Assembly: GCA_018222405.1 (NCBI GenBank)
Contig: JAAFAI010000012.1
Coordinates: 92,765 to 156,764 of the forward strand
DNA: 64,000 nt
Direction: 5' to 3'
Source of the DNA: Gammaproteobacteria bacterium
GTDB lineage: Bacteria; Pseudomonadota; Gammaproteobacteria; Enterobacterales; Alteromonadaceae
Part shown: in pieces, positions 18,636 through 27,265 of the stretch
How the letters are laid out: every line of letters begins with the position of its first letter
Position numbering within the stretch: the stretch's first letter is position 1
The notes under the pieces: model-generated
Database searches by the model: none
What the model was told of the DNA's origin: nothing
The model's input: only the letters and a program-made list of their open reading frames with translations
Translations under genes and position numbers: made by a program

Positions 18636-20081
18636 TTAGTTGCTCAAAAGATGAATCAGATGCCGGGCCACACTTACCAACAGAGAACTGTGACGATGTC
18701 CTTCTTCTTTAAGCGTTGCCAGGTCAGACGCGGTAAATAGCCTGCCCTCCTGAAACACCATTTGTGGCTGTCGCATTGTCTCGGGCTCGGTAAGCGGGTT
18801 GTTGTTTAAGACCACCAAATCGGCGCGATAACCCCTTGCCACTTTGCCCAGTTCGTTACTGCGGTTTAAAACCTCTGCTGCGTTGATGGTGGCGCTGCGC
18901 AATACCTCTTTTACAGGAATACCGGCTTCAATCATCAGTAACGCCTCACGAATAGTGGCCGGCCCCGGCACGTCCACCAGAGCCCCTGCATCGGAGCCAA
19001 GCGCCAGGGTCACGCCGTGTTCATAAAGGCTAAGCGTTAACTCATTGAGATAGTCATCCACCTTGCGGTTATACTCACCCAGCTCCGCTGATGACCCTAA
19101 CCAGCGCTGAAAAGAAGTCTGCTCATAAACCATGCGCGCAAAAGGATTGATCGCGTTGAGATCCTGCCGCCTCAGATAAGCCTGTTTTTGGGTGCTAAGC
19201 AAGGTAAGTTCCTGATTTACGGCCAGCGTTGGAATGAGTGGTACCTCATGTTCTCGCAGAAAATCAGCGGCAAGCGTAACTTTTTGCGGATTACGTTGCT
19301 GGTGCAAAAATCCGTCGAACACTTCTTCCACATGTTCAAAGCTTGCCAGGCTGGCATGAGCTGCGAGATTTTGTTGCATCAAATCGTAGGAAGGATGACC
19401 AGCCACCGACACACCAAGCTGCATCGCTTCATCCAGCACCGCCTCATACACCTCTGCATGGAGCCCTTCGTACACTTTGATAAAATCATAGCCCTGATTG
19501 ATATAGTCACGCACAGCCTGACGAGCCGTTTGCGGGCTATTCACTGTAAAGTGGGATAAAGGATCGCCCTGCTCCACACTGTTAAAGATGGGTGACGAAA
19601 GCACCAGTTGACTACCAAACCAGTCGCCCTGCTCCAGTTCGTCACGCCACTTTAGATGATAGCGATAGCCGCCCATATTACGCAGCGTGGTAACCCCGGT
19701 GGCAAGGGCCATTTTGGCATAGCTGCGGTCAAGCACGTGCACATGTAAATCGATCAGGCCGGCCATTACAAAGCGGCCACTACCATTCACTACCGGTAAA
19801 TCCTCAGGTAGTGGTAATGCTGATGATTGCACGGTTTCTATCCGGCCATCCCGGATGATCACCGCCTGATCGCTCAGCACCGGTTCCTCGTCCAGCGTTA
19901 GCACATTCACATTAGTCAGAATATGACTTTGCGGACGGAACAGAGTTAAGGCGGTGCTGCCATGTTCGTAATGAACATAAACTGCCAGAGCGGTAACCGA
20001 CAACAAAAGAATGCTGCAGATAAACAAAATCGACAGGCCAATCGCTTTGATGGGAATAAAATTAACGCTTGAGGTTCTCAT
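18636..20081 (-). CDS. Membrane-anchored amidohydrolase
   Basis: 481 residues. Residues about 12-34 are a single hydrophobic helix, probably an uncleaved anchor with the enzyme outside the cytoplasm. The metal-dependent amidohydrolase motifs are all present: H-V-H near 118, a K in F-I-K-V-Y-E-G (the carboxylated-lysine position) near 205, H in G-H-P-S-Y-D and in F-E-H-V-E-E, and the final Asp in L-G-S-D-A-G-A. This set resembles Xaa-Pro dipeptidase and imidazolonepropionase-like amidohydrolases. The natural substrate is unknown. It stands alone between a hypothetical gene and an AraC regulator on the same strand. Confidence 0.85.
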   Translation of the reverse strand: MRTSSVNFIPIKAIGLSILFICSILLLSVTALAVYVHYEHGSTALTLFRPQSHILTNVNVLTLDEEPVLSDQAVIIRDGRIETVQSSALPLPEDLPVVNGSGRFVMAGLIDLHVHVLDRSYAKMALATGVTTLRNMGGYRYHLKWRDELEQGDWFGSQLVLSSPIFNSVEQGDPLSHFTVNSPQTARQAVRDYINQGYDFIKVYEGLHAEVYEAVLDEAMQLGVSVAGHPSYDLMQQNLAAHASLASFEHVEEVFDGFLHQQRNPQKVTLAADFLREHEVPLIPTLAVNQELTLLSTQKQAYLRRQDLNAINPFARMVYEQTSFQRWLGSSAELGEYNRKVDDYLNELTLSLYEHGVTLALGSDAGALVDVPGPATIREALLMIEAGIPVKEVLRSATINAAEVLNRSNELGKVARGYRADLVVLNNNPLTEPETMRQPQMVFQEGRLFTASDLATLKEEGHRHSSLLVSVARHLIHLLSN

Positions 20082-20206
20082 TGAAAGCTCCGATGTAATT
20101 TGTATGGAGCTACTTTGCGCCAGCGCTGGCCGAGGGGCGACCAGGATCAGGATTCTGCACCTGCTAAACGCTATTTTGGACCTTTAAAAATTCTGTACTG
20201 CTGCCC

Positions 20207-21253
20207 TTAACCCCGCGCCCGCAGCGGCGAAAGATACTGGCCTGGTGTTTTGCCGGTGTGTTTTTTAAATACCGCGTTAAATGACGATTTAGAACTAAAG
20301 CCGGCATCCATGGCAAGATCGAGCAAGGTTTTATCCGGCGTGGATTTGGCTAACTCAGCCACACGGTTGATGCGCAGTTGATTAATGTAGTCGGCAAAAC
20401 TCATACCGCCACCGGTATTAATTGACCAGGAGATGTCTTTTACCGACAGGCCGGTAAAACCGGCAATATCCTGCAAACAAATGCGCGGCTGACAATACCA
20501 TTGTTGTTCGCGGATCTGACTATCCAATGCCTGAAAGATAGCAGCAGCCTGACTGTCTTCGTGAGGCGCTGGTTCAGCGTTAGTTTGCTCAACCTCACTG
20601 AGCCCGTTAAACAACGCGGGTTGCCGAATAAGCCCGACAATAGCAACACACAACACCAGTAAAAACGCGCTCTGGTCGAGCAAATACCAGGTACTGCGAA
20701 AGGGCTCAGTAGTAACGCTCTGCAAATTCACCCGCACCATGTCCAGGATCAGCAATACCAGCATTACCACCAGCGTATTAAACAGCCAGTGCAAGCCCTT
20801 ACGCTCAGTATCGGCTTCACGTTCTGCCATAGCGGCGTGATAGCGTTTTAACCACCTGAATGCCAGTGCAAAATAAACCAACTGGCTAACTGCACCGGCC
20901 AGCAACATCCACTGCAGATAGGGTGTTAAAGGTAATGCCATTAGCGTTGGTAAAAAGTGAGCGCTGTCGCGATAAGTTAAGGGTTGCTCGGGAACCAGTA
21001 ACACCCGCACTAAAAGATAAAAAATAGGCCCCAAAGACAGGCTGAAAGCCGGCGTAATATACCAACCAATGTCGCCAGCATTGAGTTCTTCATATAAGTT
21101 AAAGCCCATCATCAGGCTCTGCATTAACAGCGCCAGAATAAGGCCGTTATAGCGCCGTTCGCCCGCCAGCAAAGCAATCCCCAGCAAGCCGGTGAACAGG
21201 CTTAATATCTGAATGATATTCACTGCTTGCAGGTGAAATTCGGCTAATAGCAC
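20207..21253 (-). CDS. Membrane-bound AraC-family regulator
   Basis: 348 residues. The first 215 or so contain about seven hydrophobic helices in pairs. The C-terminal 100 residues are an AraC DNA-binding domain (I-C-L-Q-D-I-A-G-F-T-G-L-S-V-K-D-I-S-W-S-I, then A-M-D-A-G-F-S-S-K-S-S-F-N-A-V-F-K-K-H-T-G-K-T-P-G-Q-Y). The fusion of a multi-helix membrane sensor with an AraC output is a known family in gammaproteobacteria. Its target may be the adjacent amidohydrolase; that is inference from position only. Confidence 0.88.
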   Translation of the reverse strand: MLLAEFHLQAVNIIQILSLFTGLLGIALLAGERRYNGLILALLMQSLMMGFNLYEELNAGDIGWYITPAFSLSLGPIFYLLVRVLLVPEQPLTYRDSAHFLPTLMALPLTPYLQWMLLAGAVSQLVYFALAFRWLKRYHAAMAEREADTERKGLHWLFNTLVVMLVLLILDMVRVNLQSVTTEPFRSTWYLLDQSAFLLVLCVAIVGLIRQPALFNGLSEVEQTNAEPAPHEDSQAAAIFQALDSQIREQQWYCQPRICLQDIAGFTGLSVKDISWSINTGGGMSFADYINQLRINRVAELAKSTPDKTLLDLAMDAGFSSKSSFNAVFKKHTGKTPGQYLSPLRARG

Positions 21254-21562
21254 AGATGGTCCCTCTTTGGCTTACTCAGCTCTTGTTCGGTTATGGCGTT
21301 CCCTTATAACAGAACAACAGTTTAGCAATAAATCGCCAGACAGAGACATATCTATTCAGAGAGTATGATGGATTCAGGCTTAAGATGCCTTTTTAGGCTC
21401 ATAAGCGGTCACCAACAAAGCATTCTTGCGTTATCAGCAATGCATGAATTGATGAGCCGCATGCCCGAGCGTCGTGTTGATAGCATGGAAAAAATGCCGG
21501 TCCCGGACTGTGCCAGCCCTCGATATCAGAGATAACTTAAAGCTGGCATTTTAGTGTTTAAT
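21254..21562. other. Intergenic region upstream of the membrane AraC gene
   Basis: 309 bases without a gene. Its right end holds the terminator-like structure listed separately; the left end should carry the promoter of the AraC gene. Nothing else is recognisable. Confidence 0.5.
21491..21552 (-). terminator. Possible terminator with competing stems after the response-regulator gene
   Basis: On the minus strand, ten bases after the CheY-like stop codon, AAAATGCC (21552-21545) can pair with GGCATTTT (21498-21491), followed by U residues. Alternatively, GCCAGC (21547-21542) can pair with the nearer GCTGGC (21517-21512). The two pairings share bases and exclude each other. The outer stem looks like a long-loop terminator; the inner would prevent it. 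Confidence 0.4.
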
Positions 21563-21925
21563 TTAAATAATCTGTGACACGGCGGAGATAAACATTGGAG
21601 GCTGAAAAGGCTTCACCAACCAGTTTTTCACCCCATAAGACTCGGCCTGGTTGCGTAAATCCTGTTCCGTTTCTGTGGTAAGCATTAGTACAGGCGTTTC
21701 CTGATACGCTTTAATTTTGCGAGCATTCTTTACAAATTCCAAGCCATTCATTACCGGCATATTAACGTCGCTTACAATTAAATTAATGGGTTGCCCATTT
21801 AATTGTTCGAGGGCCTTTTGACCATTTTCAGCTTCGAGTACGGTGTATCCATTCACTTTTAAAAACATGGTTAGCACCTGACGAATTGAAATCGAATCAT
21901 CCACAACCAATACTATTTTTGACAT
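21563..21925 (-). CDS. Single-domain response regulator (CheY-like)
   Basis: 120 residues making up one receiver domain. V-V-D-D-S-I-S-I-R-Q holds the acidic pair (about 8-9), the phospho-acceptor Asp is in L-I-V-S-D-V-N-M-P-V-M-N-G near 53, T is in M-L-T-T-E, and Lys is in L-V-K-P-F-Q-P. It resembles the CheY and chemotaxis-like group. It follows a larger response regulator on the same strand (33 bases), so they are probably co-transcribed. No histidine kinase or che gene is in the window. Confidence 0.92.
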   Translation of the reverse strand: MSKIVLVVDDSISIRQVLTMFLKVNGYTVLEAENGQKALEQLNGQPINLIVSDVNMPVMNGLEFVKNARKIKAYQETPVLMLTTETEQDLRNQAESYGVKNWLVKPFQPPMFISAVSQII

Positions 21926-21958
21926 ATCAAACTCTTCTGAAATCTCTGTTGCAACAAT

Positions 21959-23116
21959 TTAGCTATTTGTAACCTGATGATAGTTTCTATTAAAAAATTT
22001 ACTGATAGAGCGCTTCAAGGTTTCGGACACGTCTTCTAGGTTTTCATCTAACTTTAAACCATCTTCGTAAGCCTTAAATACCTTGTCTGAGTAATTCTCC
22101 ACCATTTTCAACAGCACCGTTTCCTGCTCTTCCGTTAAGCCATAATCAAATAGTCCCGCATGCATTTCTTCGAGCATTGAGTCCATGATCCTCACGTTAC
22201 GTCCTTTCTGAGACTGCTGGTAATCACGTATCGAACCAATCGACTTCTCAGTTTTTTCAAGTAAGTGTTTCATTTGTTCAATAACTAACAAGCCGTCGGC
22301 TCTGCTTTTCGCTCCGTCTAAGATCAAAGCAAGGTGATCGCGATAACGTCCACATTTGTTTTCATCTTCTTCGGGAAGGTTTTTTACCAGTTGTGAAATA
22401 TCGTTAAAATTTAAAATTAACCGTTTTCCGCGTTGGTGAATACGACCAATCTCCTTTAACGATGTCAGCATTTCGATTTCTAATGGCGGACAGGTGCCAT
22501 TTGACGAAACTGTAATCACTTTTGATGGAGTACGGATCTGAACTGTGCTGGACAGACCAAAATTTGAAGTAGCATTCACAATGGCGTGAGCCAGTTCATC
22601 CATTGTTTTGCATTGAAAACTATCACGTAAAAAATGCACAACATTAACTTGTTCACCAGCATCCATGATGGCCGTCATTGCTGCGTCCATTGCGTACTTT
22701 GTTTGTGTTTCGTATTCTTCTCTTACAGCAGAACGTTCGATAGCAAGCCTGACTTTTTGCCGTAATTCTTCCGGGTTTACCGGCTTAACCAGAAAATCAG
22801 AGCCCCCGACTTCGTAACCACGTTGTTTTTCTTCAAAAGAATGGTTAGCACTAATAAATATAACTTCCACATGCTCAAAGCCCGAGCAGGCTTTGAGTTG
22901 CATACAGGTTTCATAGCCGTTTAATTCCGGCATGTTAACATCCAGTAACACCACCAGAGGGTTAGATTTACCTGCTTCACATAATGCAACCGCATCCCGC
23001 CCGTTATTGGCCTCACTGTACGCATAATCGTTACCCAACATTTCCTTTAAAATGATGAGATCCGTTGTTGAATCATCAACAATGAGTAACTGGGGTTTGT
23101 CGGTAGACATGATCAT
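21959..23116 (-). CDS. Response regulator with uncharacterised C-terminal region
   Basis: 385 residues. Residues 1-125 are a receiver domain (L-L-I-V-D-D-S-T-T-D, acceptor Asp in V-V-L-L-D-V-N-M-P-E-L-N-G-Y-E, Lys in D-F-L-V-K-P-V-N-P-E). The remaining 260 residues carry no output domain I recognise. About 150-245 may be a GAF-like or small sensory fold. About 270-375 is helix-rich and charged, with coiled-coil character. It has no DNA-binding, GGDEF or HD motif. It lies just upstream of a CheY-like gene. The cognate kinase is elsewhere. Confidence 0.88.
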   Translation of the reverse strand: MIMSTDKPQLLIVDDSTTDLIILKEMLGNDYAYSEANNGRDAVALCEAGKSNPLVVLLDVNMPELNGYETCMQLKACSGFEHVEVIFISANHSFEEKQRGYEVGGSDFLVKPVNPEELRQKVRLAIERSAVREEYETQTKYAMDAAMTAIMDAGEQVNVVHFLRDSFQCKTMDELAHAIVNATSNFGLSSTVQIRTPSKVITVSSNGTCPPLEIEMLTSLKEIGRIHQRGKRLILNFNDISQLVKNLPEEDENKCGRYRDHLALILDGAKSRADGLLVIEQMKHLLEKTEKSIGSIRDYQQSQKGRNVRIMDSMLEEMHAGLFDYGLTEEQETVLLKMVENYSDKVFKAYEDGLKLDENLEDVSETLKRSISKFFNRNYHQVTNS

Positions 23117-24131
23117 AGACGCCCTTTATTTACATGAATAAATATAAATATTGCATTAAATCATATTAGTTGGACTTGCCAAAACCGGTTATTCAACTTT
23201 TGGCTAATTGAGTTTCGGCCAGGGAAAATATGAGTACCTAAAACACAAAATTGTCTATTACGCGACGCATTCAGGTAATTATGCTCACTCAAAAGAAACT
23301 TAAACGATTAAGTTATCTAATTGTTTTTCCCTAATTTTTGCGATTTTGATCTGCAGCGTAAAATGTGACCAACAATGCATTATTTTTAATACCAGTGTAT
23401 TGAATGGAATAACTATTATCAGCGGCGGAAGCGATGAATTCTGCTTTTAATATTGATGATGTATACCAGCAAGGTGCTTTTACCAACCTATATTATAGTG
23501 GCTTAATGCGGTAACAACTGAGTGTAAGCCCTTCAGGCGATGCTTATCTGTATTAACGTTCTACCTCAATAGAACCATAAGCATCTCTGGTAAAGCTATG
23601 TCTGCCACAATGACTAAAATCTTTGCTGTCACAGGCGTTGTAGTTCTCAAATAATTCGATTTTACAGTTTTATGAGGACTCGCTTTGAATAATTAATATG
23701 GCAGGTCTAACCGGGAAAATTACAGATGCTCGTATATCGGTCATAGCTGCCTTATGCGGCATAAGACTGTAAATTTCGACTTTACAAAGCATGGCGGTAT
23801 AGTGTTACCGGGTTGGATTAATGCAAAAGCAACAGTAAAAAACTGCCCGACGGCTTTAGGGGAAAATCAGAAGCGGCGAATACTGCTCGAGTTTAAGGTG
23901 TTGGAATAGCGCTACAAAATTAAAATTGCTGTAAGGTCGTCAAAATGGCCTTGCACCTCTGATACTGTTATTAGTCAGGAATCACACCAATTCCGGTACT
24001 CTTTAACCTTAACATCGCTAAAAGCTAACATAATGTAAAAGCGCAGACTTAATAAGCCAAGGCATTATGATTGCTGTCGCTGCGCTGAAAGGTGGTTTGA
24101 TACTTTACCGGTGATAACCAGCAATTTATCT
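23117..24131. other. Long gene-poor region
   Basis: About 1 kb with no credible full-length gene. I see a 26-codon frame from the ATG near 23434, and a 51-codon frame 23754-23909 (plus) that has protein-like sequence (K-H-G-G-I-V-L-P-G-W-I-N-A-K) but no ribosome site and could be a gene remnant. A 9-base inverted repeat is at 23539-23547 / 23577-23585. The stretch is AT-richer than its neighbours. It may hold a decayed gene, an unrecognised small RNA, or long regulatory DNA for the response-regulator operon. Confidence 0.45.
23297..23314. promoter_or_regulatory. 18-base palindrome resembling a LacI-type operator
   Basis: AACTTAAACGATTAAGTT has perfect 7-base arms and a CG in the four-base centre. 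It lies 180 bases upstream of the larger response-regulator gene. It shares CTTAA/TTAAG half-sites with the operators at the sucrose phosphorylase gene 16 kb away. Whether a LacI-family protein binds here is inference. Confidence 0.35.
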
Positions 24132-24281
24132 TTATTCGTAATGACGTTCCATCCACATGATCTGCATTTTGAGATCATTGATTTCTTTTTTTGCATCGGC
24201 TAATTCTTCAACAATCGAACGATCCTGGATTGCATTATCATCACGTGAAGTGTTCAGAGCATTGCTATCTTGTTGTGACAT
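24132..24281 (-). CDS. Small acidic protein, 49 residues, helix-rich
   Basis: An ATG at 24281 opens a 49-codon frame ending TAA. The peptide begins M-S-Q-Q-D-S-N-A-L, then has a heptad-like helical stretch (I-V-E-E-L-A-D-A-K-K-E-I-N-D-L-K-M-Q-I) and ends M-E-R-H-Y-E. The hydrophilic N-terminus followed by a coiled coil, and standard codon use, look like a real small protein, loosely recalling SlyX-like peptides without a firm match. The ribosome site is weak. It is the only coherent frame in the 1.5 kb between the response regulator and the GST. Confidence 0.5.
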   Translation of the reverse strand: MSQQDSNALNTSRDDNAIQDRSIVEELADAKKEINDLKMQIMWMERHYE

Positions 24282-24512
24282 ACGTATTTACCACGCTTTG
24301 TATAGATGAAGGGTACGATTAAATGTAACTGCGAATGGAAACATACAATATTTACTACACAATTTCCAAAAAATGAACGAATACCTGACATTAATTTGAT
24401 AAATAGTTATATGTACAGCCTGAACCTAACAAATGAATTTTGTGGCAAATAGCATTTCCCAACCTTGAAAAAACCATGCAAGAAACTGTTATTTATGACT
24501 TTTTAATATGTT

Positions 24513-24543
24513 AAAAAACCTCCCGCTGTAATGGGAGGTTTTT
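24513..24543 (-). terminator. Rho-independent terminator after the GST gene
   Basis: A stem of AACCTCCC with GGGAGGTT around an eight-base loop, flanked by A-runs and T-runs on both sides, so it could work in either direction. On the minus strand it ends in six U residues. It lies about 90 bases past the glutathione S-transferase stop codon. Confidence 0.85.
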
Positions 24544-24630
24544 GTGAAACTAAGCGTGATAATTATTTTGCTCAACCAACAATGTAATAAGACATGTAAC
24601 TATTCATCAAACCCACAGAATTTATCTCTG

Positions 24631-25227
24631 CTAAACCTGCCCTGGCATACCAATGAAACCAGGTAGCTGCTTGATGCGATCTATCCAGGCCAGGATATGC
24701 GGGTAATCATCCAGTGAAATACCGCCCTCCGGCGCAATCGCTACATATGGCATCACGGCACAGTCAGCGATAGTTGGATGCCCGAGCGCCAGCCAGTCAT
24801 GCTCGGCCAGGTGATCGTTCAGTAAGCTCAGGATACCCGCTGATATATCCAGCGCAGTTGGCTTATCAAATTCAAAACCAAACTTATCCACCAATCGGGC
24901 CACATTAGGGCCGTGTTGAATTTCGTTGGCGGCGGTAGACAGCCATTGCTGTACTTCGGCCATTTGCTGTGGGTCGGAAGGCAACCAGCTTTCTAAATCA
25001 TATAAACGGGCAAGATAAACCAGCATTGCCTGGGAGTCGCGCAACACAACTTCTCCATGTTCTAACACTGGTAACTGACCAAATGGGTTTAATGCCAGCA
25101 TCACTGAACTTTTGTGTTCTCCAGCCATAAAATCCACTGGCACAATTTCCAGCTCAATATTAGCTAAGGCGGCAAACAGACGAACTTTATAACAGTTTCC
25201 GGACAGCTCAAGATCGTACAATTTCAT
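24631..25227 (-). CDS. Glutathione S-transferase
   Basis: 198 residues. The N-terminal thioredoxin-like domain (M-K-L-Y-D-L-E-L-S-G-N-C-Y-K-V-R-L) has the glutathione-binding N-P-F-G-Q-L-P-V-L-E segment (about 48-57) and the conserved D-S-Q-A-M motif near 64. The C-terminal helical domain includes H-P-T-I-A-D-C-A-V near 150. It would conjugate or reduce electrophiles with glutathione. It is divergent from a LysR regulator, a common pairing, and has its own terminator. Confidence 0.9.
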   Translation of the reverse strand: MKLYDLELSGNCYKVRLFAALANIELEIVPVDFMAGEHKSSVMLALNPFGQLPVLEHGEVVLRDSQAMLVYLARLYDLESWLPSDPQQMAEVQQWLSTAANEIQHGPNVARLVDKFGFEFDKPTALDISAGILSLLNDHLAEHDWLALGHPTIADCAVMPYVAIAPEGGISLDDYPHILAWIDRIKQLPGFIGMPGQV

Positions 25228-25288
25228 GCTTTCTCTCCATGTTAAAAGAAGGTTAAATAATTCAAAGCCACCTTAACTTGTCTGTTTT

Positions 25289-25305
25289 TCGCAAAAAATA
25301 TGCGA
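25289..25305. promoter_or_regulatory. Candidate LysR-type binding site in the GST/LysR divergent region
   Basis: TCGCA, seven bases, TGCGA form an interrupted palindrome midway between the two divergent starts (25227 and 25349). This spacing and symmetry suit a LysR-type T-N11-A site. A second TTTCGCA half-site lies closer to the lysR start. Binding is inference. Confidence 0.45.
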
Positions 25306-25348
25306 TATTTAATTTCTGTAAACCGTTTTTCGCACTAATAAGGCCAAT

Positions 25349-26266
25349 ATGGACAAATTAAAAGCCATGAAAGTCTTTGTTGAGATTGCCGATAAGGGCA
25401 GCTTAACGGCGGCAGCCAACAGCCTGGAAACTTCACTGACTTCGGTAGTGCGCACGCTTGCCGCATTGGAAGACCACCTGAAAGTGCGGCTGTTTAATCG
25501 CAACACCCGGCAAATTGCCATTACTGATGAAGGGCGGGAATATTATCTGCGCTGCCGCACTATTCTGGCCGAAGTAAACGACGCTGAAAGTATGCTTATT
25601 GATCGCCAGGCCGAGCCCCTGGGCAAAGTGACAGTAACCGCCCCGGTGACCTTTGGTAAATGCCATGTCGTGCCTAAAATTAACGCCTACCTTAACCAGT
25701 ACCAAAAAATGCAGGTCAACCTGGTGTTACTCGACCGTCCGGTGGATATGCTCAGTGAAGGGATTGATATCGCTCTGCGGATTGGTCGCATCGGCAACCA
25801 TGATTTAGTGGCGCGGCAGTTAGGCTCAATGCGTCATGTGCTGTGCGCCAGCCCTGACTTTGTGGCCGGGCAGACAGCGCCTGCACACCCGCAGGATATC
25901 GCCGGCCAGCCCTGTGTCCATCTAAGTGTGCTGGATAACCCCGAAGACTGGCATTTTCAACATGGCATTAAACTGATGTCGGTGGCCATGCAACCTCGCT
26001 TAATAACCAATCAGGTAGACGCTGCGCTCGACGCCTGCATTGCCGGCGTGGGTTACTGCCGCTTTTTACATTACCAGGTAAGTGACGCCGTTAAGCGTGG
26101 TAATTTGCAGATCTTACTGCCCGACTACGAGCCTCACCCGCTGCCAGTACACTTATTGTATGCACCGGTAAAACTGCAAACCAAACGCCTGCGATCCATG
26201 ACCGACTGGCTTACCCAGTCGCTGCAGCAGGATCTCACCGCTATCGCTCAGGGAGACCAGCCATGA
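25349..26266 (+). CDS. LysR-family regulator
   Basis: 305 residues. The N-terminal winged helix-turn-helix (M-K-V-F-V-E-I-A-D-K-G-S-L-T-A-A-A-N-S-L, then V-V-R-T-L-A-A-L-E-D-H-L-K-V-R-L-F-N-R-N-T-R) is followed by a substrate-binding domain from about 90. It probably controls the divergent GST gene. Its stop codon overlaps the start of the uracil-glycosylase gene by four bases, so that gene may be co-expressed with it. Confidence 0.93.
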   Translation: MDKLKAMKVFVEIADKGSLTAAANSLETSLTSVVRTLAALEDHLKVRLFNRNTRQIAITDEGREYYLRCRTILAEVNDAESMLIDRQAEPLGKVTVTAPVTFGKCHVVPKINAYLNQYQKMQVNLVLLDRPVDMLSEGIDIALRIGRIGNHDLVARQLGSMRHVLCASPDFVAGQTAPAHPQDIAGQPCVHLSVLDNPEDWHFQHGIKLMSVAMQPRLITNQVDAALDACIAGVGYCRFLHYQVSDAVKRGNLQILLPDYEPHPLPVHLLYAPVKLQTKRLRSMTDWLTQSLQQDLTAIAQGDQP

Positions 26267-26838
26267 CAAGCGCTGCCGACTCGCTGCTGGCTGAGATTCG
26301 AAGCTGTACACTGTGCGCCGGTAACCTGCCCTATCCACCGCGGCCAATTGTGCAAATTGAAGCGCAGGCACGCATCTTAATTATTGGTCAGGCACCGGGA
26401 ATAAAAGCGCACGACAGCAGCCAACCCTGGAATGATGCCAGTGGCGACAAATTACGTGTCTGGCTGGGCGTTAACCGCGAGCAGTTTTATTCGCCAATCT
26501 TTACCCATCTGCCGATGGCGTTTTGTTTTCCCGGTTATAAAAATGGCGCTGATGCGCCACCGCCTAAAATTTGCGCCGTTACCTGGCACGCCAAAGTGCA
26601 GGCAAAGCTAAAGCCAGCGCTCACGCTATACATTGGTCGCTATGCTCAGCAGTATTATCTGCCAGAGTATAAAACCCTGACTGAGGCAGTAAGACTCACC
26701 ACACAGTCACCAGGCAATGCATACTCGCTGCCGCACCCGTCCGGGCGCAATAACCGCTGGCAGGCGCGCAATCCCTGGTTTGAGGCGCACTCGCTTGAAA
26801 TTTTACGCCACAGCGTTGCTGGCGTAATCAAGGGATGA
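26263..26838 (+). CDS. Uracil-DNA glycosylase superfamily protein
   Basis: 191 residues. The active-site loop I-I-G-Q-A-P-G (about 40-46) followed by P-W-N-D-A-S-G-D and the C-terminal L-P-H-P-S-G-R-N motif (about 155-162) are those of the UDG fold, in the single-domain branch often named uracil-DNA glycosylase family protein. Members excise uracil or other damaged bases, but some have lost activity. Translation is coupled to the upstream lysR by the ATGA overlap. The start of the reading frame (S-C-T-L-C-A) contains a two-Cys motif that could bind metal. Confidence 0.85.
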   Translation: MTSAADSLLAEIRSCTLCAGNLPYPPRPIVQIEAQARILIIGQAPGIKAHDSSQPWNDASGDKLRVWLGVNREQFYSPIFTHLPMAFCFPGYKNGADAPPPKICAVTWHAKVQAKLKPALTLYIGRYAQQYYLPEYKTLTEAVRLTTQSPGNAYSLPHPSGRNNRWQARNPWFEAHSLEILRHSVAGVIKG

Positions 26839-26902
26839 GGTATGTAGGCACTAAAGCCTATATCAGATTCGATAATGTTCAATAACTAAAGCTTCAGATA
26901 CA

Positions 26903-26927
26903 GAAAAGCCGGGAATACAACCCGGCT
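26903..26927 (-). terminator. Rho-independent terminator of the DUF3718-like gene
   Basis: Stem AGCCGGG / CCCGGCT around a seven-base loop, followed on the minus strand by UUUU. It is 21 bases past the minus-strand stop codon and also separates it from the convergent uracil-glycosylase gene. Confidence 0.8.
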
Positions 26928-26947
26928 CCTGCTACAACACTATTTAC

Positions 26948-27265
26948 CTAATTTTCCACTTTTACCAGCAACTCTTGTTGAGTTGATGCCTCCCGAGAGG
27001 CCAGATAATTGGCGGTTACATCATTATTGCTTTGCTCAGCAAACGCAATTACTGACATACCGTTACAGCGCAAATCACTAATAACCTTATCGTAGCTTAA
27101 ACGATGCTGGCGCATCACTTTTAGCAATTCGAGTTTATTACCACTCTGAATCACTTTACAAACCGTTACGAGTTTGTTCTTTGTAACGGTATCTAATGGG
27201 GCTGCGCTAACAGAGGCTATACCAAACGCAGTAGTAAGAGCAGTTGTCAGAATAAGAGCTTTCAT
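26948..27265 (-). CDS. Exported small protein, DUF3718-like
   Basis: 105 residues with a signal peptide ending V-S-A-A. The mature part has two Cys (T-V-C-K and L-R-C-N-G-M) and a helix-rich body (L-E-L-L-K-V-M-R-Q-H-R-L-S-Y-D-K-V-I-S-D). This pattern fits DUF3718, a family of small periplasmic proteins common in Alteromonadales and Shewanella, of unknown function. The two Cys could form a disulfide. A short palindrome lies in its promoter region. Confidence 0.7.
   Translation of the reverse strand: MKALILTTALTTAFGIASVSAAPLDTVTKNKLVTVCKVIQSGNKLELLKVMRQHRLSYDKVISDLRCNGMSVIAFAEQSNNDVTANYLASREASTQQELLVKVEN

Noticed and set aside
23434..23514. 26-codon ORF on the plus strand
   Set aside because: Too short, GGAAG is only two bases from the ATG, and no family resemblance.
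23754..23909. 51-codon ORF on the plus strand as a real gene
   Set aside because: Protein-like sequence but no ribosome site or family match; kept only as a possible remnant in the region note.
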